Source of the DNA: Opeltia flavorubescens
Taxonomy: Eukaryota > Ascomycota > Lecanoromycetes > Teloschistales > Teloschistaceae
Assembly (NCBI GenBank): GCA_000442125.1
Contig: KE546968.1
Span: 461,932-525,931, forward strand
Direction of reading: 5' to 3'
Length of the DNA stretch: 64,000 nucleotides
Below are positions 1 to 15,400 of the stretch, piece after piece. The notes under the pieces were generated by a model, which was not told where the DNA came from, ran no database searches, and saw nothing but the letters and a program-made list of their open reading frames with translations. The stretch's first letter is position 1, and each line of letters starts with the position of its first letter. The translations under genes were made by a program, and so were the position numbers.

Positions 1-3000
1 TTTATATATATCTTTATATTTTTATCTCTTTTTTATAATATAATTTTAAGCGAAAAAAAATTACTTAATTTAATTCTACTTTATATTCCGTTTAAAAATT
101 TATCGGCGGATTAAATAGATTAAATATAAAAATAACTAGAATATAAAATAAAATTCGAGATTTATATAATTTAAATATTATAATTAGTTATAAAAGGTTT
201 TCGGCGATAGAAAAATTTATAATATACGACTAGATAAACTATTTTAAAGATATAATTTATTATTTTTAAATTAAAATAGCTCTTATTTTTTTTTATAATA
301 TCGCTACTAACTTATTAATATTATTTATATATTATACGGAGTATTAAAAACCGCGAGTAATAGAAAAATTAATAATTTTCTTTTAATATAGGAGGTCTAT
401 ATTAATTAAAAAACGAGAATTAGTATTTAATAATAGAGCTTCCCGAATATTAAAAATAAAGTTAATATTTAACTATACTATTTAAAATATAACGCGTTTA
501 TTTAAAAAATCTAGTTTAATATTTAATTCTACTATTCCCGTATAATATAAATAAAAATATAATAATAATAATATTATTACTTTTTTATAAACGGCTAATA
601 GGTCTTTAAACGAGTTTACTATTTATTTTAATTAAATATAGTTTATTATTTAATTTAAAATAGAGTAGAAATTTTAATTAAAATTAGTTCGTATTAAATT
701 AAATTTCGTATTTTAATTATTTATATAATAGTTTATCTAGTTTTCTTTATAATAATAAAGATAAACTAGCTTTAATATAAAATAAATTCGATATTATTAA
801 AGACTAAAAACCCGATATAATTTTTATATTCTCCTACCTCTAGCCCTTTATATAATAGATTCTATTCTAAAAATAATTTTTAGCCTAGATATTCCTTTAT
901 TTTCTTAAAATTAATAGAAAATTAGAAAATTTAAGTAAAAACTCGGTTATAAAAGAGATAACAAATATTCGTTATTTTATAATAAAATTAAAAAAGTTAT
1001 ATAAAAAGCTAATCTATTTATAATACGGTTTTTAATTAATTATAGAAATAAGATTAAATTATATACTATCCACGACGAAATCTATACAGGCGTTAATTAA
1101 TTTATAATAGTAAATATTTTAAATTATAGAGCTTTCTACTAGTTAGTATATAGAATTAATACTAATATTAAACGTTAATTAAAAAAGCGAAAAATCTATA
1201 TAAAATTATTTATTATAGTAATAACGGCTAATTTAAGCTTATAAATCTATATAGATAATCTAGAAATAATAAAATATATTTAATATATATTATTTAATAT
1301 AATAGTAATAGGCTTTTAATTTAATAATAAATTAAAAATTTTCTTTATTTATATAATAGTTAAAGCGAAATTTATTTAGAATAATAAATTTATTAAATTA
1401 AGTAATTTAAGCTTTACCGCTTTATAATTTTAATTTAAGGAATTTATATAAAACCCGATTAATAATAAAATCTAATAGAAAAATTTACTAGTTAAAAATA
1501 AAAATAGCTTTTATATTATAATTTATTAAATATTAAAAGATAAACGATTAAAATTTAAATTCTAGATTAAGCCTATTAACTTATATATATTCTATCTAAT
1601 ATTTAAATTTCTAATAGCTAATTATAAAAGTAGATATACCTATCGAATCTATATAATATAAGAGGAGGAAGGTATAGTAATTATATAACTAGGTTATATA
1701 GTTATAATTATAGAAGAAAAAAGGAAAAGCGATATAAAAATAATATTTCTAATAATAAATCTACCGTTAGCTTTATATTCAGTTCTATTATTATATAATA
1801 TTATCTAATTACCGTTAATTATAACTTTTATATAAGTATCGTTATTCTAGTTCTTTTTCGCCGATTATATATTTTTTTTTATTTTTTGTTTATAGCCTCG
1901 TTTTTATTTTTATCTATATTTATAGCTCTAAATACTCCCTTTTAACTTTTTTTTCGATTTTATAGTACCGCTAGCTATTAATATATACTCGATAAGATTA
2001 GGTAATTTAACTAGAATAAAAACCCCGCGAAAATAATATAAATTTTATAGTAAATTATATTTTATTAAAGTAGGAGTAAATATAAAGTTAAAGGAATTAA
2101 ATTAAAAAAAAATAAAGTTAAAATACTCGCGTTAATTTTCGCGCGCTAATATTAAAATAAATATAATAGGGAGCGATTATAATTTTTATCTAGAAAATAA
2201 TAAATTTATATTAGATATATTTATTAAATTATCTCTATTATATTAAACGTTTTTCTTGAAAATTTTTAAAAGCTTATAGTACTTTTTAAAATAGTCCTTT
2301 CGCTATATTTTTTTTTTTATAATTTAATTCTACCGAATATTTAAATTAATTATAGCTAGCGGCTTTTATATAAAAGTTATTAAATTAATAGAATAACTAG
2401 ATAAAATACACTAAATCGGCTTTAATAAAGTTATATCCTCGGTTTAATTATTACTAGCTTTTTTTTACTAAAAAACTAAAGATATTAAATAGTAGGATTG
2501 TAGCTCCAGATTAAATTTAGTAGTTAAAGTTATAGTTATACTAAAAAAACTATTTTTAAACTATATTAAACTATTTTTAATTCTAATAAATAGACTTTTA
2601 ATCTAGCGGATAAATAGTTTTATATTTAAAAACCGATATTTTTTATACTCTTTAAATTTATTAGAATTATAGCTTTTTATTAAAACTAGGTTAAATTTAA
2701 ATATAACTTTTTTTATATTAAGCTCTAATAGTAATTACTCGGCTTTATAGCCGGCTATTTTATAATACCCGACTATATTATTTTAACCGGCGGGAAGATA
2801 ATTATTAATATTATTTATAAATACTAATAGGAGTATTAATAATACTAAATTTTATAAATAAAAAAAAAGAAGTTTACTAGCTTTTAAATCGATATATAAA
2901 TTTATAAAAGTAAATAGAAAAATAGATAAAATATCTTTAATAAGTTTTTTTAAAATAATAAATTTATTTATACTATAAATAGTATATATTAAAATAATTA

Positions 3001-6000
3001 ATTAAATATAAATAATAGAACGGTTATACTTTATAATTAGATTTAAAAATAAAAAGGTCTTTTAATAAATATAAATAAATTTAAATAAAATAAAAAATAA
3101 ATATTATATATTAAAGTCGTTTATAGCTATAATTTTAATTTATACTATAACAGTCTTAATTTATTAATTTTATAATTTAAATATTAAATTTTTATAGGAA
3201 ATAGCCTTTAAATTTTTTACCTATATATCGGTTTTTAGTAAACGATTTATAGTATTATTTAAATTATATATTTTTTTCCCTCTATAATATCTAATACTAG
3301 TTTAATAACTATTATTTTTTAATAAATAATTTATAATATCGTTTAAATTATATATTTTTTTCCTTTTATAATATCTAGTACTAGCCTAATAGCTACCGAT
3401 TTTAGGCGAAATATAATTTCTTATTTTTACTCCTAGTAAAATTTTCCTTTTTTCTAAGTAAGGGCCTTTAAATTATAGCCCTCGTTTTTAAATTTAAAAG
3501 AATATTCTAAAATATAAAGCTCGGTTTAATATTATTATTAATAAAAAAAGACCTTTTATTATATTTAAAAAATCTTATCTATATTTTAACTATAATTATA
3601 CTATTCTCCTCTATTAATTATATCTCGATTTTCTAATATTCGATTTTATAAGTATAAATTATTTCCGGTTTTAAAATCTATATTATAAAGATTATAGAAA
3701 AAGGTAAATATATTATTTTTAATTATATACTATCGATATTTAATAGCTAAAACTCGTATTAAAAAGTTTATAAAACCTAGCTATTATTAGTATTATAATT
3801 TATTAGGGCTTTATAATTAATAAATATTAATATTTAACTAAAATATTAACTCTCGATTTTAGAATAATATCGGAGAATTCGAGTTAAATAGTAGTAATAT
3901 ATTTAATAACGAAATATTTACTAATAAATTAAATACTAATAAACTTTAAATTACTATTAAAATTATTAAATCGACGCCTAATATACTTTATAAATAATAA
4001 AGCTAATATATATTATAAAGAAATTGTAAAATACTACTTAAATTAAAGTTAATTATATAAACGTAATATAGATTATACCTCCCGTATAATATATAAAATA
4101 GCGATTTAATTAGGTTAAACTAGTTTAAATTAAAATAAAGCGATTTAAATAACTTAAATAATAAGTTTATATAATAATTACTATAAAACGGTACTAAATA
4201 GCGCTAGCTTTTTTAATTTTTAAAAATATATATACCCGTTCTTAAATCTATAAAAGCTATAATTATAGCTTATATTTTTTCGAATATTAAATATAAGAGA
4301 ATTTAATTAAAGGATAATCTAATTAAATTAAATACGTTAATATAGAATAAATAGAATAAAATAGTTTAATAATTTAATTAAAAGTTTAAAAAACTAAATC
4401 TAAATATTAAATTAAAACTAATAAAAAAAAAATATATAAAATCTATCTAAGTTATCCGGATTATAAATAATACCGAGTTAATAATTAATAATAAATCTAT
4501 AATTTAATAAATAAGTTCCGAGCTTATATAATAAAATATATTTAAAATATAATCCGCGATTACTATAGTTTTATTAATAAAAAATCCGTATATACTATTT
4601 AAATAGCCGAGCTATTAGATAAAAATATTTTTATTTATTATATTCTAAATAATAAACTATTTAAAAATATATAATATTTTATTATTATAAACGGATTCGG
4701 ATTTATTACTTATAAAATAAATTACGTTTTTTTATAGATATAATCGTAAAAGTATTAATTATTATTTATTTCTAAAATATAAAATATAATTTAAATTAAC
4801 GTCCGGATACCGTTTATATATTTAAAGTTATTAAATTTAAGTTATTAATTACGGTTATTATTAATATCCGCTATACTTTTATTAAATATTTTTATAATAG
4901 TAAAAAATAAATATTAAAATTTAAAGGTAGATAAATAAAAAGTATATTATTATAATATTTAACCGTGATACTAATTTAATTATTAATTAATATCGCGATA
5001 AATATATATATATAGATATTAAATATTTAAAAAAATTAAATAAATATCTATAAAAATAAAATTCTTAAAATATTTATTAAAAAAATAAAAAAATAAAAAG
5101 GCTTTAAAAATAAAGATACTTTACCTATTATATACCTATTACCGAATTATTTTAAAAATTATATTATAGATTTAAATAAGCTATTAAAACTAAAACTATT
5201 TAATATTAAAATATTATTAATACCTTCCTTCTTAAATTTAAAATAGAATTTATAGTTAAGTACCTACTTTAAAAGCAGGCCGTTAATTATACCTACTTCG
5301 CTAGCCGCGAACCGAAATTTATAGTTAAACTTCTACTATAATAATAAAGCGGGATTAAATATATAAATAAATACCTATTTATACTTTTATATTATTAAAA
5401 ATTTCTTTCTATTTCTAATATAATAGATTTAAGCGGATAAATTAGAATTTATAACCGTAATAATTAATAATTAATAGAATAATTTAAAATAGGATTTATT
5501 ATTATAAAAGCGTATATATATATTATTATATTTTTTAATAGAGTTTAAAACTATTAATAAAAATATAGAAATAAAATATTTATATATAAATTTTCTTAAA
5601 TTTAAAGCCTTTATAGGGATAGTAAATATATAATATTTTAGAATCTAATACTAGAAAAATCGCCGCGGCGCGAATAACCTTATAGATAATAATAATAGTT
5701 ATTTAAAGTTTATTAAATATATAAAAAAATAAATAAGAATTAAAATTAAATTTAATATAATAAATAATTTTAAAAATTCTAATATATAATTTATATAGTT
5801 ATTTTATCGAATTCGTATACTAAACTATTTATTTAATTTACTAAACGGGTTATTTTAATAAATTCTAAGTAATATATATATACTTTCTTTATAAAATCTA
5901 TTATAACTCGGTTAATACTCTATTATTAAATTAATTTTATATTTATATAGACTTAAAATTTTATTAATATATAAACTTTATTAATTATAATTTAGCGATT

Positions 6001-9000
6001 AATTATTAATTTAGTAATCTAGATTTTTTTTTTTTTTAAATATATTTTAATAATAAATATATATTTTATAATTTTATCTTTATTCTATTTATATTATATT
6101 TTATCTACTATTTTTATATTTAAAGTCTAAACCCGGTAATAATAATTATTAATTATTAAAGATAGTATCTTCGTTAAATACTAGGTAAAGATAATATAAA
6201 AATAATAAATTTATTTTTAAAGCTCGCTAGCTTATTAATAAAATACTACTTTTTAATTATCTATTATTATATATATAACTAGTATATTTAATTTATTTTA
6301 TTTTTATTAAAATTACTATTTATTTCTAGTTTAATCTAATACTTTAATTAACTAATTTTTTTTTTATTACTAGACTATCTATTTATAAATTATTTTATAT
6401 AGCGAGTTCGATTCTATTAAATTTTAATTTATTTTTTTATCTCCTCGTTTATTACTAGTCTAGAAAATTAAATCTTTTATTATAATTTTTATCGTTTTAT
6501 ATTTATATCGGAAGCTCTATTAAAAATATACTATAATTTTTTTATTATAAATATAAATTTTTAAATTACTAGAATTTATTATTATTAGATTTTTTATATA
6601 ACCGATAATATCGTAGATTATAGCTAGCCCTTTTTTTTAATATACTAATTATACTATTATTACGCTATAATTTATATTCTACCGTTTCGATAAGTATATA
6701 TTATAATTCGAAACTATAAATTAAACCCTATAATTATTACTAATATAACTAAAAAAATACTAGACTATATAATAACGGATAAATCGATTATAAATTCTAA
6801 TTTAATTATATCGTCGATTTATTTATTTTTAAATATATTTTAATAGGGTATAATATAATAGATTATAACGGCCTTTTCCTATTAAATTAAATATTATTAA
6901 AAGCTTAAATAATTTTTTTCCTTTAGCCTTCGAATTAATAAGACCTAAAGTTTTATATAAATTATAATCTACTTCTAGTTCGCTATATAAAAAGCTAGAC
7001 GGCGAGTAGATATATAAGCTAAATAAAAGATTATAGAGCGAATATAATAATTTTTTTACCTTTATAGAATATTTATAGTAGTATATACTTTAATTCGAAC
7101 TTTAGTATTTTTAATAACTTAATATATTATAGAATATAGAGGATTTTATAGTTAAAAAAAAAATATAACTATTTAAAAGTCTTTTTACTAATTATATTAT
7201 TTAAATATCTCCTCTTAAAATTAAATAAATATATTATAGAATATAAAATATTACTAGCTAAGATTAACCTTTTTAAAAACTTTTAAGGAAATTATATATA
7301 TTATAAAAGCTTCGATACTTATTCTAGATTCGTAAATATATTTTTATCGATTATTTATACTAATCCGATTTATTATTAATCGTATCTAGGGTAAAAAAAT
7401 TTTATAAAAAATAAATTATTTATAAATTTAGATATTTAGAATATATTATTTTAATTAAATAATATCGGCTATAAATTAAAAATAACTAGTATTAAAAGGG
7501 TATTAAATAGGATAATTATATAATAAATACCTAATATTTATATTAATACTCGAGAAAGGGTCCGTTTTTAATATATCTAATTATTATTATCTTTTATTTA
7601 TTAAAAAAGGAAGCGCTATACTATAAATCTTTAGATTAACTAAAGCGCTTTTTTTTAGCCTTTATTTTTTATTATCGATTAATTATTTATTATACGATAT
7701 CTTTATTTATATATCTTTAATAATTCGGCTTATATATATTTTTAATAAATATTTTTTAACCCGCTTTTAATATAATATTAGCGTAATAAATTTTATATTT
7801 TATTATAAATAGCTATATCGCGATATTTATAATATTATTATTTAATTATACTATTTTTATTTTTTTAAACCCTTATAAAGATACGCGTATATATTATTAT
7901 CCCTTTTTTTTCTATTTTATCTAATATTTATTTTTTTCCTTTCTATTTAAAGATTAATTTTAAGTATATAATAATTACGAGTTAAAGTTTCTATATTAAT
8001 AGCTATCGTAGTTTATTATATTTAATTCTATTTATTAGATAAACAATATTCTAATTAATTTATAAGATTAATAGAAGTTTAAAAATAAAACGGATAGTTT
8101 AATAAACTAGTAAATTTTAATATTAAAACAATATATAAAAATAGAATAAAGCTATAATAGATTAGAATTTTACGGCCCCCGGTATTTTATAAAGCTAGCT
8201 CGGTCTAGAATATAATTATTATATAAAAAATAGGTACTAATTTATTTAGGAGTATTTAAAACTAATAATAATTTTATTAATTTACTATATATTTTATTTT
8301 AAAGTAGCCCTTTATATTAAATAAATAGTAGGTAACTAGGCGAACTAATAAAGCTTTATTCTAATATAATATAGTAAAGGCTCGATTAGAAGAAATAAAT
8401 ATTTTCTAAAATTTATAAAATTTAAAGGTTTTAATTATTTTATTACTATAATAATATTATTATAATATAATTAAACGTTTATTAAAAGTTTAATTATAGT
8501 CGTTTTCAGCGTTTTAATAATATAATAAGGAATCGGCGTTATAAAAAAATTATATATAAAAATAAGTAATAGTTAATATTATTATTACTATACTTTTATT
8601 TTTATTTTTAAAATATAGACTTTCCTTTATTTATTTTATTATATTAATTTTTTAAAATTATAATATTCGATTTTATTATATTAAATATTTTTATTTTAAA
8701 TATATATTTTATTTTTTAATTTTTTTATTATACTACGTCGTATTTATATTTCTAACCCGGTTTTTTTATTTTTATTTATTTATATTTTTATAAATTTATT
8801 AAAAAATAATTTCCTTTAATATAACTAATTATAAAGATAGTAAACTTATAGTTTTTTTTAAATTTAAAACTATATCTTTATATTAATATAATTTTAAAAA
8901 TATTATAATAAATTTTTTAAATAAAATAAGCTTTTTATTTTTTTAATTTTAATATAATCTACTTTAATAAAAATAGAATAATTAGATTTTATTTAAAAGA

Positions 9001-12000
9001 TTTTTTTATAAATAATAAACTCTATCTTTTATTTATTAAATATAAACTAGTTTTTTAATTTAAAAATAAAGTAATTATAAAATAATATATAAATTATAAA
9101 AGAATTACGCCTTTAAATAATTACTTAGAATATTTAACGATCGAAAATTTAATAATATTAATAAAAAAGAAAGGCTATTAATAATATTATATATACTAGA
9201 TAATTAAAATTTTAAGTTATAAAAAAAATTAAATAATTTTTATAATTTAGTAAAATTTTTAATTTTTATTTTATATAGCGAAGTAATATAATATAATACT
9301 TTTCTACTATTAAACCCGCCGCTTAATTTAATATTAAATTTTTATTATATAAAAATTAAATCGTTAGTTAATTTATTATCGCGATATTTAATTAAAATTA
9401 TAATATCTATTAAATAAATTAAAATATTTTCGCTAATTATTTTTATAATAGCGATCCTACTACTATATAAAATTAAAATAAATAGCGGTTTTTTTTTTAA
9501 ATTTAAAAGCTATTATTTAAATATAAAACTTTTTTATATAAAAAATAATATTATATAAAAATATATTTTTTTAATAATAAAATAACTATTTAAATATTTT
9601 ATACCGTTTTTTTAAAAACCGAAAAAGACGGAATAAAATTTCTTTTTATAATTTTAAAAATAGAGTCGAAACTTATATATACCCGATTAAAGTTAAAAGC
9701 TAATATTAAAATTAATAAATTTTATTTCAAGCTATTAATAACTATAAATTAATAATATTAATTAATACAAATTTTATTTTAATTATATAAATAATAATTA
9801 GTTTTTTATTTAAAAATTAAACCTTTTAGATTAAATACGTATTTAATATTTTTTAAGCGGTAAATTTTAAATACTAGGAAAATTACTTAAAAAATTATAT
9901 ATCTTTTATTTTCGGATATAATTTTTATTTAATAAAAATTCTTTTTTATTAATTATTAAAAAGTATTCGCTTAAATTTTTTTTAAGTTAAAATATAATTT
10001 TATTTATATAGATTTTCGCGAATTTATTTTTATAAAAAATTTTTAAATCGACGGACTATTATAAATACTATCCTATTATCTTCTTAAAATATTCTAGTTA
10101 TCGATTTTATTATATATTCTAATAGTATAAATACTAAACTTTTATAGTTAAAATTATATATATTTTTTAAAATTAGCCTTTTAAAGATTTTAAAGCTATA
10201 TAATATTATATAATACTTTCGCGATCTAATTATAAAAGTAATTTTACCTTTTAAAAAAGACTTTACTAATTTTTAAAATTAGTATTCGTATTTATATTAT
10301 AAAAAAAGCTCGGTTTTTTAATTAATATAATATTAAATTATTACTCGTATTATCTATAGAATAAAAATTAAAAAAAAAGAAAATAATAACTACGTTTATT
10401 ATTTAATATAAGATTTTAGCTATTAGTTTTCCTTTTTAAATTACGAACGGGAATATAAATTTATTAGTATTAATAAAATATAAGCTATTTAATTATTAAT
10501 AATAAAGCCTATTATTTAATATATAACTTTAAGACTTTATTTTTAATTAATTATTCTATTTTTATATTAAAAGAAATTACTATAGTAAACTTATAATTAT
10601 ATTTAATATAGTATTATATTTTAGAAAAACTTTATATAATTTAAAAATAGAGATTAAAGAAAATTAAATAAAAAAAATAAAGGAGGTTAATTTAATAATA
10701 ATAAATATATTAATAAAATATAGCCTATCTTTAAATAAATAATATTTTATAATATATAGTATTATATATACTAATTTTATCCTAAAGCCTATAAAATAAA
10801 GTTCTAGATAGAAAAATTACTACTTTAGAGGATACTATAATAAAAAAGCGTAAAAAATCGAATATAAAAGTTCTTATAACTAGTTTAACGGCTATAAACC
10901 TTAATAAAAATATTAGTTTTTTAACCCGCCTTAAATATAAAACTATAGGAATCTTTATTAATCTTTATATAAACTATTTTAACCTTTAATTTAATTAAAT
11001 TATTCGATAAAGTATAGAAATATTAAATCTAAAAATTTTAGAATTTTATAAAAGAAAATAATTTTTTTTAATTATATTTTAAAAAAATTTCGATTATAAT
11101 ATAATATTTAAAAAATATTATCTAATAACGGACTATATAAAAGTTCGGATTATAGTTAAAAAATTTAACCTCGAATCTAATAATATAATAAAATACCGAT
11201 TAAAATATTATAAAAAAAATAAATTACTATAATTAAATATAAAGGCTTTATTAATCTAAATTTCTTTTTTAAATTTTATATTTATATTTAAAATACTAAA
11301 ATACTTTTAAATTATACTAAATAATTCTTTAAATTTTTTTAATTATATAAATAGCGTTATTTAAATTATAAATATCGCTGTAAATACTATATTAAATAAA
11401 AGTTCTATTATATATTAGTTTATTTATAATACTTTTATAGATTATCTTTTTAATAATAGTATTTATACTATAAATATTTATAATAAAATTAATTTCGGCG
11501 GCGGTTTTATTAAAGTTTAAAGGTACTATTTAAGTATTAAAATATTTATAATATAAATACTATTTAATATATACGGATAATAAAGTAATAGCTCTTAATT
11601 AAAAAAAAAAAATTCGATAATAATTAATTTTTTAAATAAATTCTATTTTTTTTTTTTTATTAGATTAATTATATACTTTTCTATTTAGAATTAACGGCTT
11701 TTATTATAAACGTTAAAGTCTAGTAAAGGTATTAATAATTATTAGCGTTTTTATATAATTTTTAATAACTATTAATAATAAAAGATAAAAATAAATATAA
11801 TAGGAATATAAATCGCTAGTTTATATATTTAAAGGAAGCTTTATAGATATACCTATAATAATAGAAATAATAGCTATATTATAGCTAGTATTACTAATAA
11901 ATATTAAAAACTTTTAAATATTATAATTCCTATTAAATATATAATAGTAGTTAAATAAAATATATAAATTATTTTATTTATTAATACTAATATAATAAAA

Positions 12001-12290
12001 TAATAAAATTACGCTATTATTTAATAAATATTTAAGGAAGTTTATTAAATAAAATATATTATAATATTTAAATATATATTAATATATAATTAAAAGTTTT
12101 ATAATATTACTATTATAGATTTAAATAATATAAATAAATTAAATAAAGTTATAATTTAATAAACTATTAATTATATTTATTAAATTAAAGATAGATATAA
12201 ATATATTTATTTATAATAAATAAAAGATATTTAAAAAATAATTATTATTAATTATTTATTTATTAGTAGAATAGCTATATTTAAAGACCG
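1..12290. repeat. AT-rich RIP-degraded block, left part
   Basis: The stretch is almost entirely A and T. CA and TG dinucleotides are almost absent, while CG survives at scattered sites; this is the footprint of repeat-induced point mutation, which turns CpA into TpA on both strands. No frame stays open for 60 codons. RIP acts on duplicated DNA, so the block probably consists of old transposon copies, but I could not assign any part of it to a family by eye. One internal duplication of about 70-80 bp is listed separately. I see no host gene here. Confidence 0.85.
3241..3394. repeat. Two-copy tandem duplication, period about 84 bp
   Basis: A segment of about 70 bp starting near 3241 recurs near 3325. 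Both copies share an AAATTATATA-T-run-CC core followed by TATAATATCTA and TACTAG. The copies differ mostly by C/T and G/A changes, as expected if RIP acted after the duplication. Function unknown. Confidence 0.6.
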
Positions 12291-12425
12291 AAAGAGCTAG
12301 TTTAGTAGTTAAATACGCGTCCAGCAGCTAGAGCTAGTTTTGCGCCCCTTGAACCGGATAAAGCTCGTTTTACAATTTCAGGATATAACCCGGCGTAAAT
12401 TAGATTCAGGTTAGGTTTTTAATAA
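12290..12425. repeat. Island partly spared by RIP in the AT-rich block
   Basis: Here CA, TG and GC-containing words reappear (for example CCAGCAGCT, TTTTGCGCCCC and TTGAACCGG) inside DNA that otherwise lacks them. A short word, AGCTAGTTT, occurs twice (near 12,296 and 12,331). The island could be the end of a younger or low-copy element, or unique DNA caught between repeats. I could not identify a family. No gene is visible. Confidence 0.5.
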
Positions 12426-15400
12426 ATTTCTAAAATCTATATAGGTTAAAATTTTAGTAGTTTAGTTTTTATATTAGAATATTATAGTAATTATTATAAT
12501 AATAAAATATTTAATTATTTTAAATCTATTATATAATTTTTATTTTTTATATATTTTATATTTTTTTTACTAAAATTATATCCTTTAAAAAAAAAGTTAT
12601 TTTTTTCGCGTAGATTATATAAAGATTAAATATTAAAATAGTTAATATATAATATACCGCTTTAAAAAATTATTTTATATTTAAATTAATATATTAAATA
12701 TATTTTTATAGTTTTTTAAAAAATTTTAAAAACTTTTAATTAAATATATATATTTTTTTTTTATAATTTAATAAAAATTTCGCGAATAATTTACTAAAAT
12801 AATTATTTAAAAAATATTAATTTAAATAATATTTATAAATAATAAATTTTATAGAATATAAAAATTAATTAAAAAATAAATATAAAGATTATTATAAATA
12901 TTTAAAGATAATATTATTTTTTTTTTTTTTTTTTCTTTTAAAATTATATAACGGAAGATCTAATATTTAATAATCGTTTAAATTTTATTTTTAATTTTTT
13001 ATTTAATCGGTTTCTAGAATATTAATAAAATTTTTTATTTAATTAATTTAAATAATTTTTTTTTTAATTTTTTAAATAATTATTTTTTAACAATTAAAAA
13101 GAGATTTATTAATTAATTATTCCGATTTATTATTTTTAATAGATTCTATTACTTTTAAAATCAGGTTATATTATTTTAGCTATTTTTATATAATATTTCG
13201 AATTTATTTAGGCGTAAATAGTAAAAATACTTAGAAAAACTCTAATATAAATTTTTAAAATTAATCGATTAAAGATTTTTTTAATATATAATTCGAAGGT
13301 AAATATAATAAAAATATTAATAATAAAAATAATAAAAAAAAATCTAAAAATAATAAAAACGTTTATTTTCCTTTTAAATTTTTATATAAATTATTTAATA
13401 TTATTTAATTATTTTTATTTTAATATTCGGGCTTTTATATATTAAATAATTAATTCGATATTTTAGTATTAAAATATCTATAATATTAGCTATTATATCT
13501 AATTTATAATATTTTAAAAATTATTATATTAATTACTATAATTTATTTTTTTATTAATAAATAATAATTAAATATAAATATTAAAATCTAATAAAATAAT
13601 TTAAAACTTTAAATAAATTTAAAAAGAAAATATTAAAGAAAAAACGGTAAATAAATAATATTATATTTTATTAATATAGTAATAATCTATAATATATTAA
13701 TAAAAATATATTAATTTTATTTTTTCTAATAATTTTTTAATTTTTTTTATAACTATTTACTTTAATATCTTTTTTATATAATTATAAAAAAGTTTTTTAA
13801 ATTTTTAATATATTAAATAGCTTTTAAATTTCTTTTTTAAAATTAAATAAATTATAATTTAATATAGATTTATTATTTATTAATAAATTAAATCGCAATT
13901 ACCTCTATATAAAAAAAAAACGTAAAATTTTTCTAATATAATAGAACCGTATTTACTAGACTATTTTTTATTCTAAAAAAAAAACCTAAATATATTTACT
14001 AGAATAATTATAAGAAAATAATAATATAAAATTACTATTAAAAATATATTATAACGTTTAATAAAAAGTTCGGTTTAATATATAAATAATATAAATTAAT
14101 TTTTATATATTTAATAAATAAATAAAAAATAAATATAATTAAAATATATATTATTATATTTAAATATAAAAGGAAAGCGAAAAATTATAAACTTTTTTAA
14201 ATAACTCTTTAAAATTTATAGAAAAATAGGGTATATTTAATTTAAATACTATTATAATAATTATTATATTATATATAAATATATTTATTTTTTTTAACTT
14301 TTAATTTACTATATAAAAAGTTCTTTTAAAAAATATAAAACGCGAGAATTTTAATATCTAGTTTCTATATTAAATTATTATAATAGATTAAAATTTAACT
14401 ATAATAAAAGATATTAAAATTTTTTATATATTTTAATATTTTAATTAAATAATTAAATTATTTAATTTATTATTTTTTCGAGATTATTTATTTAAACTTT
14501 TAAATAATATTAAAAAATAATTATTTAATAGTCTACTTCGATATATAAAAATTTTAATTATATTTAATTATTAATCGGTAAAAAACCGTTAATTATATAT
14601 ATTAATTATTATATTTTTTATTAATAAAATCTAGAATTAATATAAAATTTTTATTAATTTTAAATATATTTTAAAATAATATACTAATTTATATTTTATA
14701 AAAATAATTAAAAGAATTTTTTAAAAATTTAAATTTTAAAAAAAAATATTAGTTATTATTATAAATAATACTAGTAATAATAAAATAATATCTAAAAATA
14801 TTTTAGTAAACTTTTAAAATATTATATAATATATTAATATTTTTAAAAAAAATTATAATCTTTTAAAAAATAATAATAATCTCGACTTGAAACTAATATA
14901 TATACTATACTTAGTATATATATTATAGCTAGTTTTAGATATATTATTAAATAATATTCGTATAAACCGTATAAATAATAAATTATAAAAAAATTAGTTA
15001 TATAAAAAAAATAAAAATATAGTTTAATAAATTTAAAAAAAATTACCGACTATATTAATAAAAATATATAAGATTTTTATTAAATAATATAGTAATTATT
15101 ATAATAATCCGATTTTTTAATAAATAATAATTATTAATAATAATAATATATTTAAAATATATAAATTAAATATTTATATTAATATAAACGGGAATTATAA
15201 AAATATTTTTAATAATATTTAATTTTAAAGAATTTAATTTAAATAAAATAATTTTTTTATTAAAAAACTATTAAATAAAAAATAAAAATATTTTTAAATT
15301 TAATATCTATTAAAATTTTTTTAAGATATTATAAATCGATAGGATTTAATATATTATATATTTATTTATATATACGGTCTATAAATAGAATTAGATTTAT

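Noticed and set aside
12330-12365. tRNA-like B-box on the minus strand (GGTTCAAGGGG)
   Set aside because: No matching A box or cloverleaf could be built around it; the anticodon and acceptor arms do not pair.
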